A stretch of 64,000 nt of DNA, taken from the NCBI GenBank assembly GCA_017538365.1, contig JAFYIZ010000041.1, forward strand, positions 1-64,000, given 5' to 3'. This document shows positions 1 through 8,371 of the stretch, one piece after another. The stretch's first letter is position 1. Each line of letters starts with the position of its first letter. This stretch comes from a bacterium (GTDB lineage: Bacteria; UBP6; UBA1177). The notes beneath the pieces are model-generated. The model did no database searches and was not told the DNA's origin. It was given only the letters and a program-made list of their open reading frames with translations. Both the position numbers and the translations under genes were made by a program.

Positions 1-2
1 AG

Positions 3-278
3 AAGATCGACCTTACCGGCAGCAAAATGACTGAAAAGAATTATTACCATTATTCAGGTTATCAGAGCGGTATGAAATCGCTTACGGCAGCTGAAATGAT
101 CGAGAAACATCCCGATTACCTCATCCTTCACGCTGTAAAAGGAATGATGCCGAAGAACAAACTTGCGAACCAGATCATGACCAAGCTCAAGATCTTCGCA
201 GGAAACGAACACGACCACGCAGCTCAGCAGCCGACCAAGCTCAGAGTTGATATAACCGGAAAAGTGGAAAAAATTTAA
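3..278 (+). CDS. rplM: 50S ribosomal protein L13, C-terminal part (5' end outside window)
   Basis: This is the C-terminal part of L13, a primary-binding protein of the large ribosomal subunit. The frame is already open at base 3 and reads KIDLTGSKMTEKNYYHYSGY, which aligns with the L13 segment [20 protein letters not shown]. It continues through the conserved AVKGMMPKNKLANQIMTKLKIFAGNEHDHAAQQP block. The ATG at 27 is internal and is not the start. rpsI follows 17 nt downstream, the standard rplM-rpsI operon order. Confidence 0.97.
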   Translation, partial: KIDLTGSKMTEKNYYHYSGYQSGMKSLTAAEMIEKHPDYLILHAVKGMMPKNKLANQIMTKLKIFAGNEHDHAAQQPTKLRVDITGKVEKI

Positions 279-295
279 CTATTTGGAGATAAAGA

Positions 296-682
296 ATGGA
301 ACAGTGGTACGCTACCGGCAAAAGAAAAACAGCAGTCGCAAGAGTTTTTTTGAGACCGGGAAAAGGTGAAATCGTTGTCAACGGCAAAAACACCAAAGAT
401 TATTTCTACACTGACAGCAACATTATGAAAATCGATGCTCCGCTTGCAATCACCAAGACACAGGGAAAATTCGACATCCTCGTCACGGTTTGCGGCGGCG
501 GAATCTGCGCTCAGGCTGAAGCAGTCCGTCACGGAATTTCAAAAGCTCTCGTTGAATACGATCCCGAAATGAGATCGGCTCTCAAAAAGGAAGGTTTCCT
601 GAGAAGAGACGCAAGAATGAAAGAGAGAAAGAAATACGGTCTTCGTTCTGCAAGAGCAAGATACCAGTTCTCGAAGAGATAA
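296..682 (+). CDS. rpsI: 30S ribosomal protein S9
   Basis: S9 is a small-subunit ribosomal protein whose C-terminal tail reaches the P-site tRNA. The 128-residue product is of normal length. It begins MEQWYATGKRKTAVARVFLRPGKGEIVVNGK, typical of S9, and ends in the diagnostic basic tail RSARARYQFSKR. A TTTGGAGAT ribosome site lies just upstream of the ATG. It is co-transcribed with rplM (17-nt gap) and followed by a strong hairpin terminator, so metK begins a separate unit or is read through. Confidence 0.98.
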   Translation: MEQWYATGKRKTAVARVFLRPGKGEIVVNGKNTKDYFYTDSNIMKIDAPLAITKTQGKFDILVTVCGGGICAQAEAVRHGISKALVEYDPEMRSALKKEGFLRRDARMKERKKYGLRSARARYQFSKR

Positions 683-713
683 TATTTTATATAAGGTTTC
701 TCGGATTTTTCTG

Positions 714-746
714 CCCCCTCTCCTCAAAAGAGGGGGTTTTTGTGTT
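714..746 (+). terminator. Rho-independent terminator after rplM-rpsI
   Basis: CCCCCTC (714-720) pairs with GAGGGGG (730-736) around a 9-nt loop and is followed by TTTTTGTGTTTTTT. It lies between the rpsI stop and the metK ribosome site, so it ends the ribosomal protein transcript. Confidence 0.9.
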
Positions 747-760
747 TTTTGGAGGTATTT

Positions 761-1924
761 ATGTCAAGACCTTTCCTTTTCACTTCAGAATCAGTCACTG
801 AAGGACATCCCGATAAAGTCGCCGATCAGGTTTCAGATTCCATTCTCGACGCCATTTTAGAGCGCGACAGATTTGCTAGAGTCGCATGCGAAACGTTCGT
901 CACGACGGGCCTTGTCGTTGTCGGCGGCGAAATCACGACAAACACCTATGTTGATATTCCTGAAATCGTAAGAAATACCATCATGGAAATCGGCTATAAA
1001 GATACAAAAACCTGCGGCTTCGACGGTCACACATGCGGCGTTCTTTCGACTATCGACAAACAGTCTCCCGACATCGCTCAGGGCGTCAACGCAGGCGAAG
1101 GTCTTTTCAAGGAACAGGGCGCAGGCGATCAGGGCATGATGTTCGGCTATGCAACCGACGAAAACGAAGATTTCATGCCGACTCCGATACATCTTGCGCA
1201 TAAACTTGCACACAAACTTGCACAAATAAGAAAAAGCGGTGAAGCTCCTTTCATTCTTCCCGACGGCAAAACTCAGGTCACAGTCCGTTACGAAGACGAT
1301 ATGCCTGTAGCAGTCGACAAAATCGTCGTCAGCACGCAGCACAAGGAAGAAGCCGACTATGAAATGATAAAACAGACAGTCATCGACACTGTCATTAAAC
1401 CGGTCATTCCTGCTCATCTTCTGCACGACAAAACCGAGATTTTCGTCAATCCGACGGGAAAATTCGTCATCGGCGGTCCGGTTGCCGACACGGGTCTCAC
1501 CGGCAGAAAGATAATCGTTGACACTTATGGCGGAATGGGTCGTCACGGCGGCGGCGCGTTCTCGGGCAAAGATCCGTCGAAAGTCGACAGATCTGCTTCC
1601 TACATGGCGCGTTACATTGCGAAAAACGTCGTTGCGGCAGGACTTGCAAAAAGATGCGAAGTCCAGCTTGCTTATGCAATCGGAGTTGCGGAACCTGTTT
1701 CTGTATCGGTTTACGTCAACACTTTCGGCAGTGCCGCAGTAAATGAAAGCGACATCGAAAGAGCTGTCAAAAAGTGCTTCGATATGCGTCCGGCTGCAAT
1801 CATCGAGCAGCTTGATCTGCTTCGTCCGATATACAAACAAACTGCAGCTTACGGCCACTTCGGCAGAAACTGCTTCAGCTGGGAAAAGACCGACAGAACT
1901 GAAGATCTCAAAGCTTTGGTTTAG
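761..1924 (+). CDS. metK: S-adenosylmethionine synthase
   Basis: MetK makes S-adenosylmethionine from methionine and ATP in the cytoplasm. The 387-residue product starts [20 protein letters not shown] and carries [16 protein letters not shown] (the ATP and metal site), the signature [12 protein letters not shown] near residue 120 and [17 protein letters not shown] near residue 263. The ATG at 761 is chosen because GGAGG sits at 751-755; an in-frame extension to 740 would run back into the terminator T-tract. Length and motifs are complete, so it should be active. Confidence 0.98.
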   Translation: MSRPFLFTSESVTEGHPDKVADQVSDSILDAILERDRFARVACETFVTTGLVVVGGEITTNTYVDIPEIVRNTIMEIGYKDTKTCGFDGHTCGVLSTIDKQSPDIAQGVNAGEGLFKEQGAGDQGMMFGYATDENEDFMPTPIHLAHKLAHKLAQIRKSGEAPFILPDGKTQVTVRYEDDMPVAVDKIVVSTQHKEEADYEMIKQTVIDTVIKPVIPAHLLHDKTEIFVNPTGKFVIGGPVADTGLTGRKIIVDTYGGMGRHGGGAFSGKDPSKVDRSASYMARYIAKNVVAAGLAKRCEVQLAYAIGVAEPVSVSVYVNTFGSAAVNESDIERAVKKCFDMRPAAIIEQLDLLRPIYKQTAAYGHFGRNCFSWEKTDRTEDLKALV

Positions 1925-1949
1925 CCCGTCAGGAAAAAAATCACAAGAT

Positions 1950-1977
1950 TTGCCACTTTAAATATTTTCGCTATAAT
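1950..1977 (+). promoter_or_regulatory. Probable sigma70-type promoter for iorAB
   Basis: TTGCCA (1950-1955), a 16-nt spacer and a perfect TATAAT (1972-1977) lie about 55 nt upstream of the iorAB start in the metK-ior gap. No terminator is visible after metK. Confidence 0.55.
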
Positions 1978-2031
1978 CAGCGGTTTTTTGTTTATTAATG
2001 TTATTTAGAGTAATAATTTCAGGAGATTGCA

Positions 2032-4542
2032 ATGGCTGATTTTTTGAAACTTGTCGATTCGCCGGCTGGAACGCGCCTCATTCTTCAGGGCAACAGCGCT
2101 TTCGCTTTAGGCGTAGTTCATGCGGGCTACCACGCTGCTGACGGTTATCCGGGCACTCCGAGCACCGAAGTCATCGATAAAAACCTTAAATATGTTCAGG
2201 ACAGAATGACTGTCGGCTGGAGCGTAAACGAAGCAAATGCCGTCGCTGTCACTATCGGCCACGCCGTCGCAGGCATGGACAGCGTCGTCACGATGAAGAT
2301 CCCCGGCCTTTTCCAGGCTGCCGACACTATCACAACTTCCGCTTTCTACACCGGTCAGATGGGCGCTTTCGTAGTTTACGCGGCAACTGACTATGTTCCC
2401 TCCAGCACGCAGCACGTAATCGACGCGAGATACTTTCTGAGCGCGGCAAGAATCCCGGTTTTGGAGCCCAGAAATCATCAGGAACTTTACGACATGGCTT
2501 TCATCGCAGCCGATCTTTCGAGAATGTTCAAGACTCAGGTCTGCATCCTTCCGAGCGGCATTCTGGCTCACAGCGAAGGCCTGGTAGTCACGAGAGAACC
2601 GCGCAAAATCGAGCCTCAGCCCATTCCCGCTGATCTTTCAAAGTGGATGCTCATGCCGGGTATCGCAAGAAGAAACTACAACGAAGCAACCACTCACAGA
2701 ATCCCTGAAGTTCTTAAATTCACTGAACAAAACGATACTTTCATAAAAGAGACGATTGGAACTGACGACTTCGGCATCGTCGTTGTCGGCGAGAGCGAAA
2801 TTATCGTTAAAGAGGCACTTCTCAATGTCGGCCTCAATCCGTCGATTCTTTCAATGTCAATCGCAAACCCTGTTCCGATAAGCAGAATCCGCGATTTCGC
2901 TTCGAAGATCAAAGGCAAACTTTTCGTTTTCGAAGACGGTGACAGATTTTTGCAGGAAAAAATCGAAGCGGCCGGGATAAAAGTCATCGGGAAACCCGAA
3001 TATTCAGTCCTTACCGACTGGACTCCTCAGGATGTCATTGATTTCCTTAAAGATTTCATTGAGATCAAACTGCACAAAGAATCTGAAAAACCGTTGATAA
3101 AACCCTTGGTCCGTCCGCCTTCAATCTGCCCCGGATGTCCGTTCCGCGGATACGCCCTTTCGGCTGAAAATTTGAGAAAGAAAGGAAAACTTTTCGCAGG
3201 TTTCGGCGAGATCGGCTGCTCTACTCTCCTTTTCATCAATAAAGGTATCGACACCGTCCTCTGCATGGGCGGAAGCGACTCGATGAGACAGGGTTTCTGC
3301 CTCAGCAGACCCGAAATGGCGTCAAAAGTCGTCAGCGTAATAGGTGATTCGTGCGAATGCCACAGCGGCCTTGACGCGACAAGAAACGGCGTTTTCAGAA
3401 ACGTCCCGGGAGTCAAAGTCATCCTCGACAACAGCGTAACGGCTATGACAGGAGGTCAGCCCGCTCCGACAAGCTATGCAAACCTTGCGGGAGTACCCAA
3501 CAAATTCAGACTGAAAGAGGCGATCGCCGCTGAAAAATGCGATGTCGTCGCAGTAAACGCCTACGATCTGGCGGGAATCGAAAAAGCTCTCGAAAAAGCT
3601 CTTGACGATGCCGAGACGGGCAAATTCACCAATTTGGTAATCGAAGGGCCGTGCCAGCAGATCATGGACAAATCGCAGAAGAAAAGAACGATAAAAATCG
3701 ATGCCGAAAAGTGCAAAAAGTGCGGAAGATGCAACGTCTGCCCCGGCATCAAATTCGATAAGGAAAAAGGGCCTGAATTTACGAACATGTGCATAAACTG
3801 CGGCGGAAACAAACAGATCTGCATGCAGAGATGCCCGTTCGGAGCAATAGTTCCGATCGAAGTAACCGAAAAGAAGGCAAAGGCCGAGGCTCAGGCTGCG
3901 ATACCGGCTGAAATTCCCGAAGTAAGCGTTAAAAAAGAGCTTCTTCCCGAATCGATAAGGATCGCGATCCGCGGCATCGGCGGACAGGGCAACCTTTTCT
4001 TCGGCAAAGTTTTAAGCGAAGTCGCGCTCCACACGCCTTATGGCGAAACCGGCATCGTAAAAGGCGACACCCACGGCATGGCACAGCTGGGCGGCAGCGT
4101 AATTTCGACATTTGCATGCGGCAATGTTTTCAGCCCGATACTTTCACCGAAAAGCGCTGATGTCCTCGTTGTAATGGAGACTTCCGAAGTTTTCTGCAAC
4201 GGATTTTTAGACCTTCTTAAACCGGACGGAACGATAATCCTCAACCGTTTCGAATCACTTCCGGCGAATGCGAAAAAAGAGGATTACCCGAAGATCGAAG
4301 ATATCAGGCATGCTCTTGCGAACTACAAAGTCATCGAAACGGATGTTATTGAAACAGTGGCAAAAATCGGCGACAAATCGGGCAAAACGGCAAACATCGC
4401 TATGCTCGGACTTATGTCTTCGATCGAGCCTTTCTCGGCAATTCCGAAAGAGATCTGGCTTAAGGCTCTGATGAAACTTTCGCCCACCGATGCAGCCAAG
4501 GCGGCAAACTACGCGGCATTCATCGCAGGAAGAGGTAAGTAG
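2032..4542 (+). CDS. iorA: Indolepyruvate ferredoxin oxidoreductase, alpha and beta subunits fused
   Basis: This enzyme oxidatively decarboxylates aryl 2-oxo acids such as indolepyruvate to aryl-acetyl-CoA and passes electrons to ferredoxin, a step of anaerobic aromatic amino-acid catabolism. Residues 1-545 form the IorA core: an N-terminal PYR-like domain with YPGTPSTEV, CPGCPFRGYA near residue 367, and the TPP site GDSCECHSGL...LDNSVTAMTG around 437-470. Residues ~558-604 form an 8-Cys two-cluster ferredoxin domain (CKKCGRCNVC...CINC...CMQRCP). Residues ~641-836 are an IorB/POR-gamma domain beginning RIAIRGIGGQGNLFFGKVL. Usually alpha and beta are separate genes of about 600 and 200 residues; here a short linker joins them in one 836-residue chain. 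An AGGAG-type ribosome site precedes the ATG. Substrate range is inferred from family only. Confidence 0.93.
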   Translation: MADFLKLVDSPAGTRLILQGNSAFALGVVHAGYHAADGYPGTPSTEVIDKNLKYVQDRMTVGWSVNEANAVAVTIGHAVAGMDSVVTMKIPGLFQAADTITTSAFYTGQMGAFVVYAATDYVPSSTQHVIDARYFLSAARIPVLEPRNHQELYDMAFIAADLSRMFKTQVCILPSGILAHSEGLVVTREPRKIEPQPIPADLSKWMLMPGIARRNYNEATTHRIPEVLKFTEQNDTFIKETIGTDDFGIVVVGESEIIVKEALLNVGLNPSILSMSIANPVPISRIRDFASKIKGKLFVFEDGDRFLQEKIEAAGIKVIGKPEYSVLTDWTPQDVIDFLKDFIEIKLHKESEKPLIKPLVRPPSICPGCPFRGYALSAENLRKKGKLFAGFGEIGCSTLLFINKGIDTVLCMGGSDSMRQGFCLSRPEMASKVVSVIGDSCECHSGLDATRNGVFRNVPGVKVILDNSVTAMTGGQPAPTSYANLAGVPNKFRLKEAIAAEKCDVVAVNAYDLAGIEKALEKALDDAETGKFTNLVIEGPCQQIMDKSQKKRTIKIDAEKCKKCGRCNVCPGIKFDKEKGPEFTNMCINCGGNKQICMQRCPFGAIVPIEVTEKKAKAEAQAAIPAEIPEVSVKKELLPESIRIAIRGIGGQGNLFFGKVLSEVALHTPYGETGIVKGDTHGMAQLGGSVISTFACGNVFSPILSPKSADVLVVMETSEVFCNGFLDLLKPDGTIILNRFESLPANAKKEDYPKIEDIRHALANYKVIETDVIETVAKIGDKSGKTANIAMLGLMSSIEPFSAIPKEIWLKALMKLSPTDAAKAANYAAFIAGRGK

Positions 4543-4543
4543 T

Positions 4544-5482
4544 TTGTCCAAACCTGCAACATCCGGAAAATATTCAGAAATTATCGGAAAAATTTTTCTT
4601 GCGCTATTTGTAATTTCGATTTTTTCGACATTTATTTTCTGGTGGAACGGGCTCAGCAACAAAAATGCGCTCGATGAAGAAACCGAGCGGAAATTTGCCG
4701 AAGTACTCAACGAAAATTTCAGGCGCGGCGACATTGTTTTTACAGAAAACGACTGGGATCTGGACTTTTTGAAGAATCTCAAAAACGGCGTTTTTCCTGT
4801 TTTTTTAGACCTCAAAAATGCGACTGAAAGATCTGTTGCGATGTTGAAAAGCAGCGATGATCGCGTTTTTCTGCTGTTGAAATCAGAACAGTCGCACGAA
4901 AAATATGTCGAAAAATTGAATTTGAAGGTTCTCGAGACTTTCAAAGCGGGCAAAGGCGAAGTCGTTCTTGCAGAAACGCTTTTCAAAACAGTGAAAAGAA
5001 CTCTCGTTTTCCCGCGTGACATCGGCAAGGCAAAGAAAATCGCATTTTCAGAGGGCGGAAAAAGCGAAGAGTGCCGCAAAGTTTCCGAAACGAAGTGGCA
5101 GTGCTCCGATGAAAGTTGGAATTATGTCGGCTTGACAACGGCATCTTTCAACGGCAATCAGAAACAGGCGGTATGGGCGCATCCGGTTACAGGGAAAACG
5201 CTTGAAATCGTTTTCAACGTGCCGGAAAAAAGCGGGAAACTTTACTTCAACTCGGTTTTTGCGGAATCGGCTTACCGCTCAAAAAACCGCGCTCCTGTTT
5301 TTGTCGAAATTCTGGCTGACGAAAAAATTATGCTTAAATATGCAAGCCCTTTCACTTCAAAAGTGACAGAAAAAACCGCAAAAATACCTGAAAACACCAA
5401 AGAACTTACGATAAAGCTGAGCACAACAGATGACAGACAGAGACACTTTGTCTTTAACGGATATTTGAGCGATGAACTTTAA
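4544..5482 (+). CDS. Uncharacterised single-pass membrane protein linked to a GT39-like transferase
   Basis: I do not recognise a named family. The TTG at 4544 is chosen as start: AGGAAGAGG overlaps the end of iorAB about 8 nt upstream, whereas an ATG at 4490 lies inside iorAB. The 312-residue product has one N-terminal membrane segment (IIGKIFLALFVISIFSTFIFWW, roughly residues 8-32) and then a ~280-residue domain that should face the periplasm. That domain contains a Cys pair (EECRKVSETKWQCSDESW) and a beta-rich C-terminal half. It begins 1 nt after the iorAB stop and overlaps the following glycosyltransferase by 11 nt, so the two products are probably made together and may work together. 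Confidence 0.8.
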   Translation: MSKPATSGKYSEIIGKIFLALFVISIFSTFIFWWNGLSNKNALDEETERKFAEVLNENFRRGDIVFTENDWDLDFLKNLKNGVFPVFLDLKNATERSVAMLKSSDDRVFLLLKSEQSHEKYVEKLNLKVLETFKAGKGEVVLAETLFKTVKRTLVFPRDIGKAKKIAFSEGGKSEECRKVSETKWQCSDESWNYVGLTTASFNGNQKQAVWAHPVTGKTLEIVFNVPEKSGKLYFNSVFAESAYRSKNRAPVFVEILADEKIMLKYASPFTSKVTEKTAKIPENTKELTIKLSTTDDRQRHFVFNGYLSDEL

Positions 5483-7133
5483 AAACCGTTTCGAAAAAAT
5501 AGATTTTCTCCTTGCCGCGATAGTGTCGGTTTTCGTTTTTCTCATGATTTTTCTGACTTCCGACGCAATCGGTTTTGTCCGCGATGAAGGATTTTACATG
5601 AAAGCAGGTAACTACATGGCGGACTGGTACGAATCGATCGGCACGAATATTTCAAACGGCGATTTTGCAAAGATTTTTACTAAAAAGGAAACCGATAAAT
5701 ATTTCAACTACAATTCGGAACATCCGCCGTTTATGAAAGAGCTTTTCGGCTTGTCTCAGTTTATTTTTTCGAGAAAACTCGGAATTATGTCTGCTCCGGC
5801 GGCGGCGCGCCTCGTTGCGGCGGTTTTTGCGGCTCTGACGGCGCTTATGATCTATCTTTTCGGACTCTTTTTCTTCAGCCGTCTTACCGCGTCAGTAAGC
5901 CCGATCCTCTTTTTTATGATGCCGCATATCTTTTTTCATTCGCATCTCGCATGCTTCGATATGCCGATACTTTTTTTCTGGAGCGCGACTTTCATTCTTT
6001 ATGTAATTTGCCTCAAAACGAAAAAAACTTCCGTGCATGCTCTGACCGCGCTCTTTTTTGCGTTTGCGATGGGAACAAAGCACAATGTTCTCTTCATTCC
6101 GATAGTTTTATTCATTTCGTGGCTATTTTTCTACGCTTTTTCATACCGGAAAGAAACCGATTTCGGCAGTTTTACCGGATTTTTCAGGGCTATTCCGAAA
6201 GTTTTCTGGTTTATGGTCATAATTTCGCTTCCGGTTTACTTTCTCATCTGGCCGAGAATGTGGTTCAACACTTTCAACAGACTTATGACTTACGCCGAAT
6301 TTCACGGAAAACACGTGAATTACCTGAACTACTACTTCGGAACACCGCTTAAAAACGGTCCCTTCCCTTTCAGTTTCCCGTGGGTGATGACTTTTTTCAC
6401 CACTCCGACTCCGCAGCTCGTCTGCTTTTTTGCGGGAATATTTTATTTCTGCCGCGATTTTCTGAAAAGTGAAAAAACTCGTGAAAAAGAGGCGGCTTTT
6501 GCAATGATTACAGGTTCGCTTTTTCCGATTTTTCTCATCGCGCTGCCCAGCGTTCCCATTTTCGGCGGAATAAAACACTGGTTCACCGGTTATCCGCTTA
6601 TGCTCACGGCAGGCGTTTTCGTGATTGAAGAATCAGCCAAAAAGCTAATAAAAACAAGCGATTTCAAGAAAAATCTTGCGGTTTTGGCACTTTTTACGCT
6701 GACGGCAGTTTCTCTAATTTCGCCAAACATAAAATTTGCAAAACGGGGCGCAGCGTTCTATAACGAACTTATCGACGGCGCGCAGGGAGCTGCCGAAACG
6801 AGAATGCAAAGGAATTTCTGGGGTTACGACATGATTGATCTTGCCGGCACACTCAACAGAGAGGCTCATGAGAATGCAAAAATTTTCATTATGACCGGTT
6901 ATGAAGGTGTAAATCAGAATTCTTTCAAATTTATGCAAGAAGCGGGAATGATAAGAAGCGACATCAGAGCGACAAACACCCTTAACGAAGCCGATTTCGC
7001 CTTCTTTTTCTACGAGAAACAGAATGAACACGTTTTAAACAACATAGCTTACGAATTCGGAACAGTCAGACCTTTGGCGGTTTCGTCAACCGATTCTGTA
7101 TTTTATTCCGCACTTTTCAGGAGAGAGAAATGA
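5472..7133 (+). CDS. GT39/ArnT-like membrane glycosyltransferase
   Basis: This is a polytopic membrane protein of 553 residues resembling dolichyl- or polyprenyl-phosphate-sugar-dependent glycosyltransferases of the PMT/ArnT type. The acidic motif RDEGFY (near residue 37) lies after the first membrane helix, where these enzymes carry a catalytic Asp or Glu. HPPFMKELF (near residue 82) matches the family's HPP segment. About ten hydrophobic helices follow, then a soluble C-terminal region of about 130 residues. Such enzymes move a sugar from a lipid carrier to protein or lipid on the outer face of the inner membrane; acceptor and sugar are unknown here. It overlaps both neighbours (11 nt and ATGA), which indicates translational coupling. 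Confidence 0.82.
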   Translation: MNFKNRFEKIDFLLAAIVSVFVFLMIFLTSDAIGFVRDEGFYMKAGNYMADWYESIGTNISNGDFAKIFTKKETDKYFNYNSEHPPFMKELFGLSQFIFSRKLGIMSAPAAARLVAAVFAALTALMIYLFGLFFFSRLTASVSPILFFMMPHIFFHSHLACFDMPILFFWSATFILYVICLKTKKTSVHALTALFFAFAMGTKHNVLFIPIVLFISWLFFYAFSYRKETDFGSFTGFFRAIPKVFWFMVIISLPVYFLIWPRMWFNTFNRLMTYAEFHGKHVNYLNYYFGTPLKNGPFPFSFPWVMTFFTTPTPQLVCFFAGIFYFCRDFLKSEKTREKEAAFAMITGSLFPIFLIALPSVPIFGGIKHWFTGYPLMLTAGVFVIEESAKKLIKTSDFKKNLAVLALFTLTAVSLISPNIKFAKRGAAFYNELIDGAQGAAETRMQRNFWGYDMIDLAGTLNREAHENAKIFIMTGYEGVNQNSFKFMQEAGMIRSDIRATNTLNEADFAFFFYEKQNEHVLNNIAYEFGTVRPLAVSSTDSVFYSALFRREK

Positions 7134-8239
7134 CCTATCTTTTTACAAACCCGCAGGTAAAAAAGTGGAAGACACTCTTTGTCCTTTCGTTTTGCCTCAA
7201 TCTGATCCTTATCGCCCTCATCGTCTACACCGTAAAAAACGACGAAAATGACAAAAAAGAGGAGATTCAGCCAGTCCAGACTGCGGCAAACAACGCAGAA
7301 ACCGTCGAACAGCAGGCAGCAGCAGCCGAGCAGGAAGGAGTTCAGCCGGCGGAACCCGAAACCCCTGAAAAAGAGATTCAGATAAAAACCGATCCCGGAG
7401 AACTGATAGCCGCGTCAGCAGTGATCGAAGACAACTTTTACAACGCTTTCAACTCGAACGAATATCTTAAACAGATAGCGAAAGCGCTCGGAATGCCGAA
7501 CCTTGCAGACATCATCAGCGCTCATGTCGGGCGTCTTCTCATCTGGGATATAGTTCTCAGAAACGATGTCAGAAAAGGTGACAAAATCGATTTCGTCTTC
7601 CGCACAATTCCGGACGAAGAAAAAAGAACCAGAAATGATCTGCCCGATGTTCTCGAAATTCTGGCCGTCAAATATTTCTCTCACAAATTCAATAAAGAAA
7701 TAAATATATATAAATACGCCGCAAAAAACTCGATTGCAAAATATTATTACTCTGACGGAATAATGCTTGAAAAAATCATATCGCCGTTATCACCGATTAA
7801 AAGCTATATTCAAATAACAAGCACTATCGGCGACAGGGCTCCGAAACACGAAGGAATCGACTTCAAAGCCAATGTCGGAACGCCGGTCTATGCGACTGTC
7901 AACGGCACTGTTTCCCGAGTCAACTGGAAAACGCGCTATAACGGCTACTGCATTGAGATCGAGGCGAAAGGAAGCCCTTACGTCTTCAAATATCTGCACT
8001 TGAGCGAAGTCAACGTCGAACCCGGACAGAAAGTTACGGCCGGTCAGCAGATCGCCGCTTCCGGAAATACCGGAAAATCAACGGCTCCGCATCTGCACTA
8101 CCAGATCAATGTCGGCGAAAAAGGAAAAGTAGTCGATCCGATGAAGTATCACAAAACGATAATCGAAAAACTTCCCGAATCAGAGCGCGAAAACTTCAAA
8201 AACAGGATTTCCGAGCTCGACAGCCTCATGAAACAATAA
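7130..8239 (+). CDS. Membrane-anchored M23 (LytM) peptidase
   Basis: A 369-residue protein with one N-terminal membrane helix (residues ~14-36), a Gln/Ala/Glu/Pro-rich linker, a middle domain, and a C-terminal M23/LytM domain at ~236-340. Zinc-ligand motifs are present: HEGIDF (His and Asp near residues 240-244) and APHLHY (His321, His323). These suggest an active endopeptidase cleaving peptidoglycan cross-links in the periplasm, though some LytM proteins are only activators. It overlaps the preceding glycosyltransferase by ATGA. A short T-rich AAAACGTTTT sequence follows, but no clear terminator. Confidence 0.9.
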   Translation: MTYLFTNPQVKKWKTLFVLSFCLNLILIALIVYTVKNDENDKKEEIQPVQTAANNAETVEQQAAAAEQEGVQPAEPETPEKEIQIKTDPGELIAASAVIEDNFYNAFNSNEYLKQIAKALGMPNLADIISAHVGRLLIWDIVLRNDVRKGDKIDFVFRTIPDEEKRTRNDLPDVLEILAVKYFSHKFNKEINIYKYAAKNSIAKYYYSDGIMLEKIISPLSPIKSYIQITSTIGDRAPKHEGIDFKANVGTPVYATVNGTVSRVNWKTRYNGYCIEIEAKGSPYVFKYLHLSEVNVEPGQKVTAGQQIAASGNTGKSTAPHLHYQINVGEKGKVVDPMKYHKTIIEKLPESERENFKNRISELDSLMKQ

Positions 8240-8295
8240 CAAAACGTTTTATTTTAATACAAAAATCACCTAAAACCCTTTAAAGCGCGAAAAAT

Positions 8296-8324
8296 TTGAC
8301 TAAATCAAATCTATATTGTATGGT
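8296..8324 (+). promoter_or_regulatory. Candidate promoter for the giant coiled-coil gene
   Basis: TTGACT (8296-8301), a 17-nt spacer and TATGGT (8319-8324) lie about 50 nt upstream of the GTG start. The -35 is good and the -10 is moderate. Confidence 0.4.
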
Positions 8325-8371
8325 ACGTAGATTTTTTGGGAGATTTACAATTGAACCATAGGGAGAGTTAA

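Noticed and set aside
857-1858. Long minus-strand open frame opposite metK
   Set aside because: Low-complexity, Cys/Phe/Asp-rich translation without ribosome site; an antisense shadow of a clearly conserved gene.
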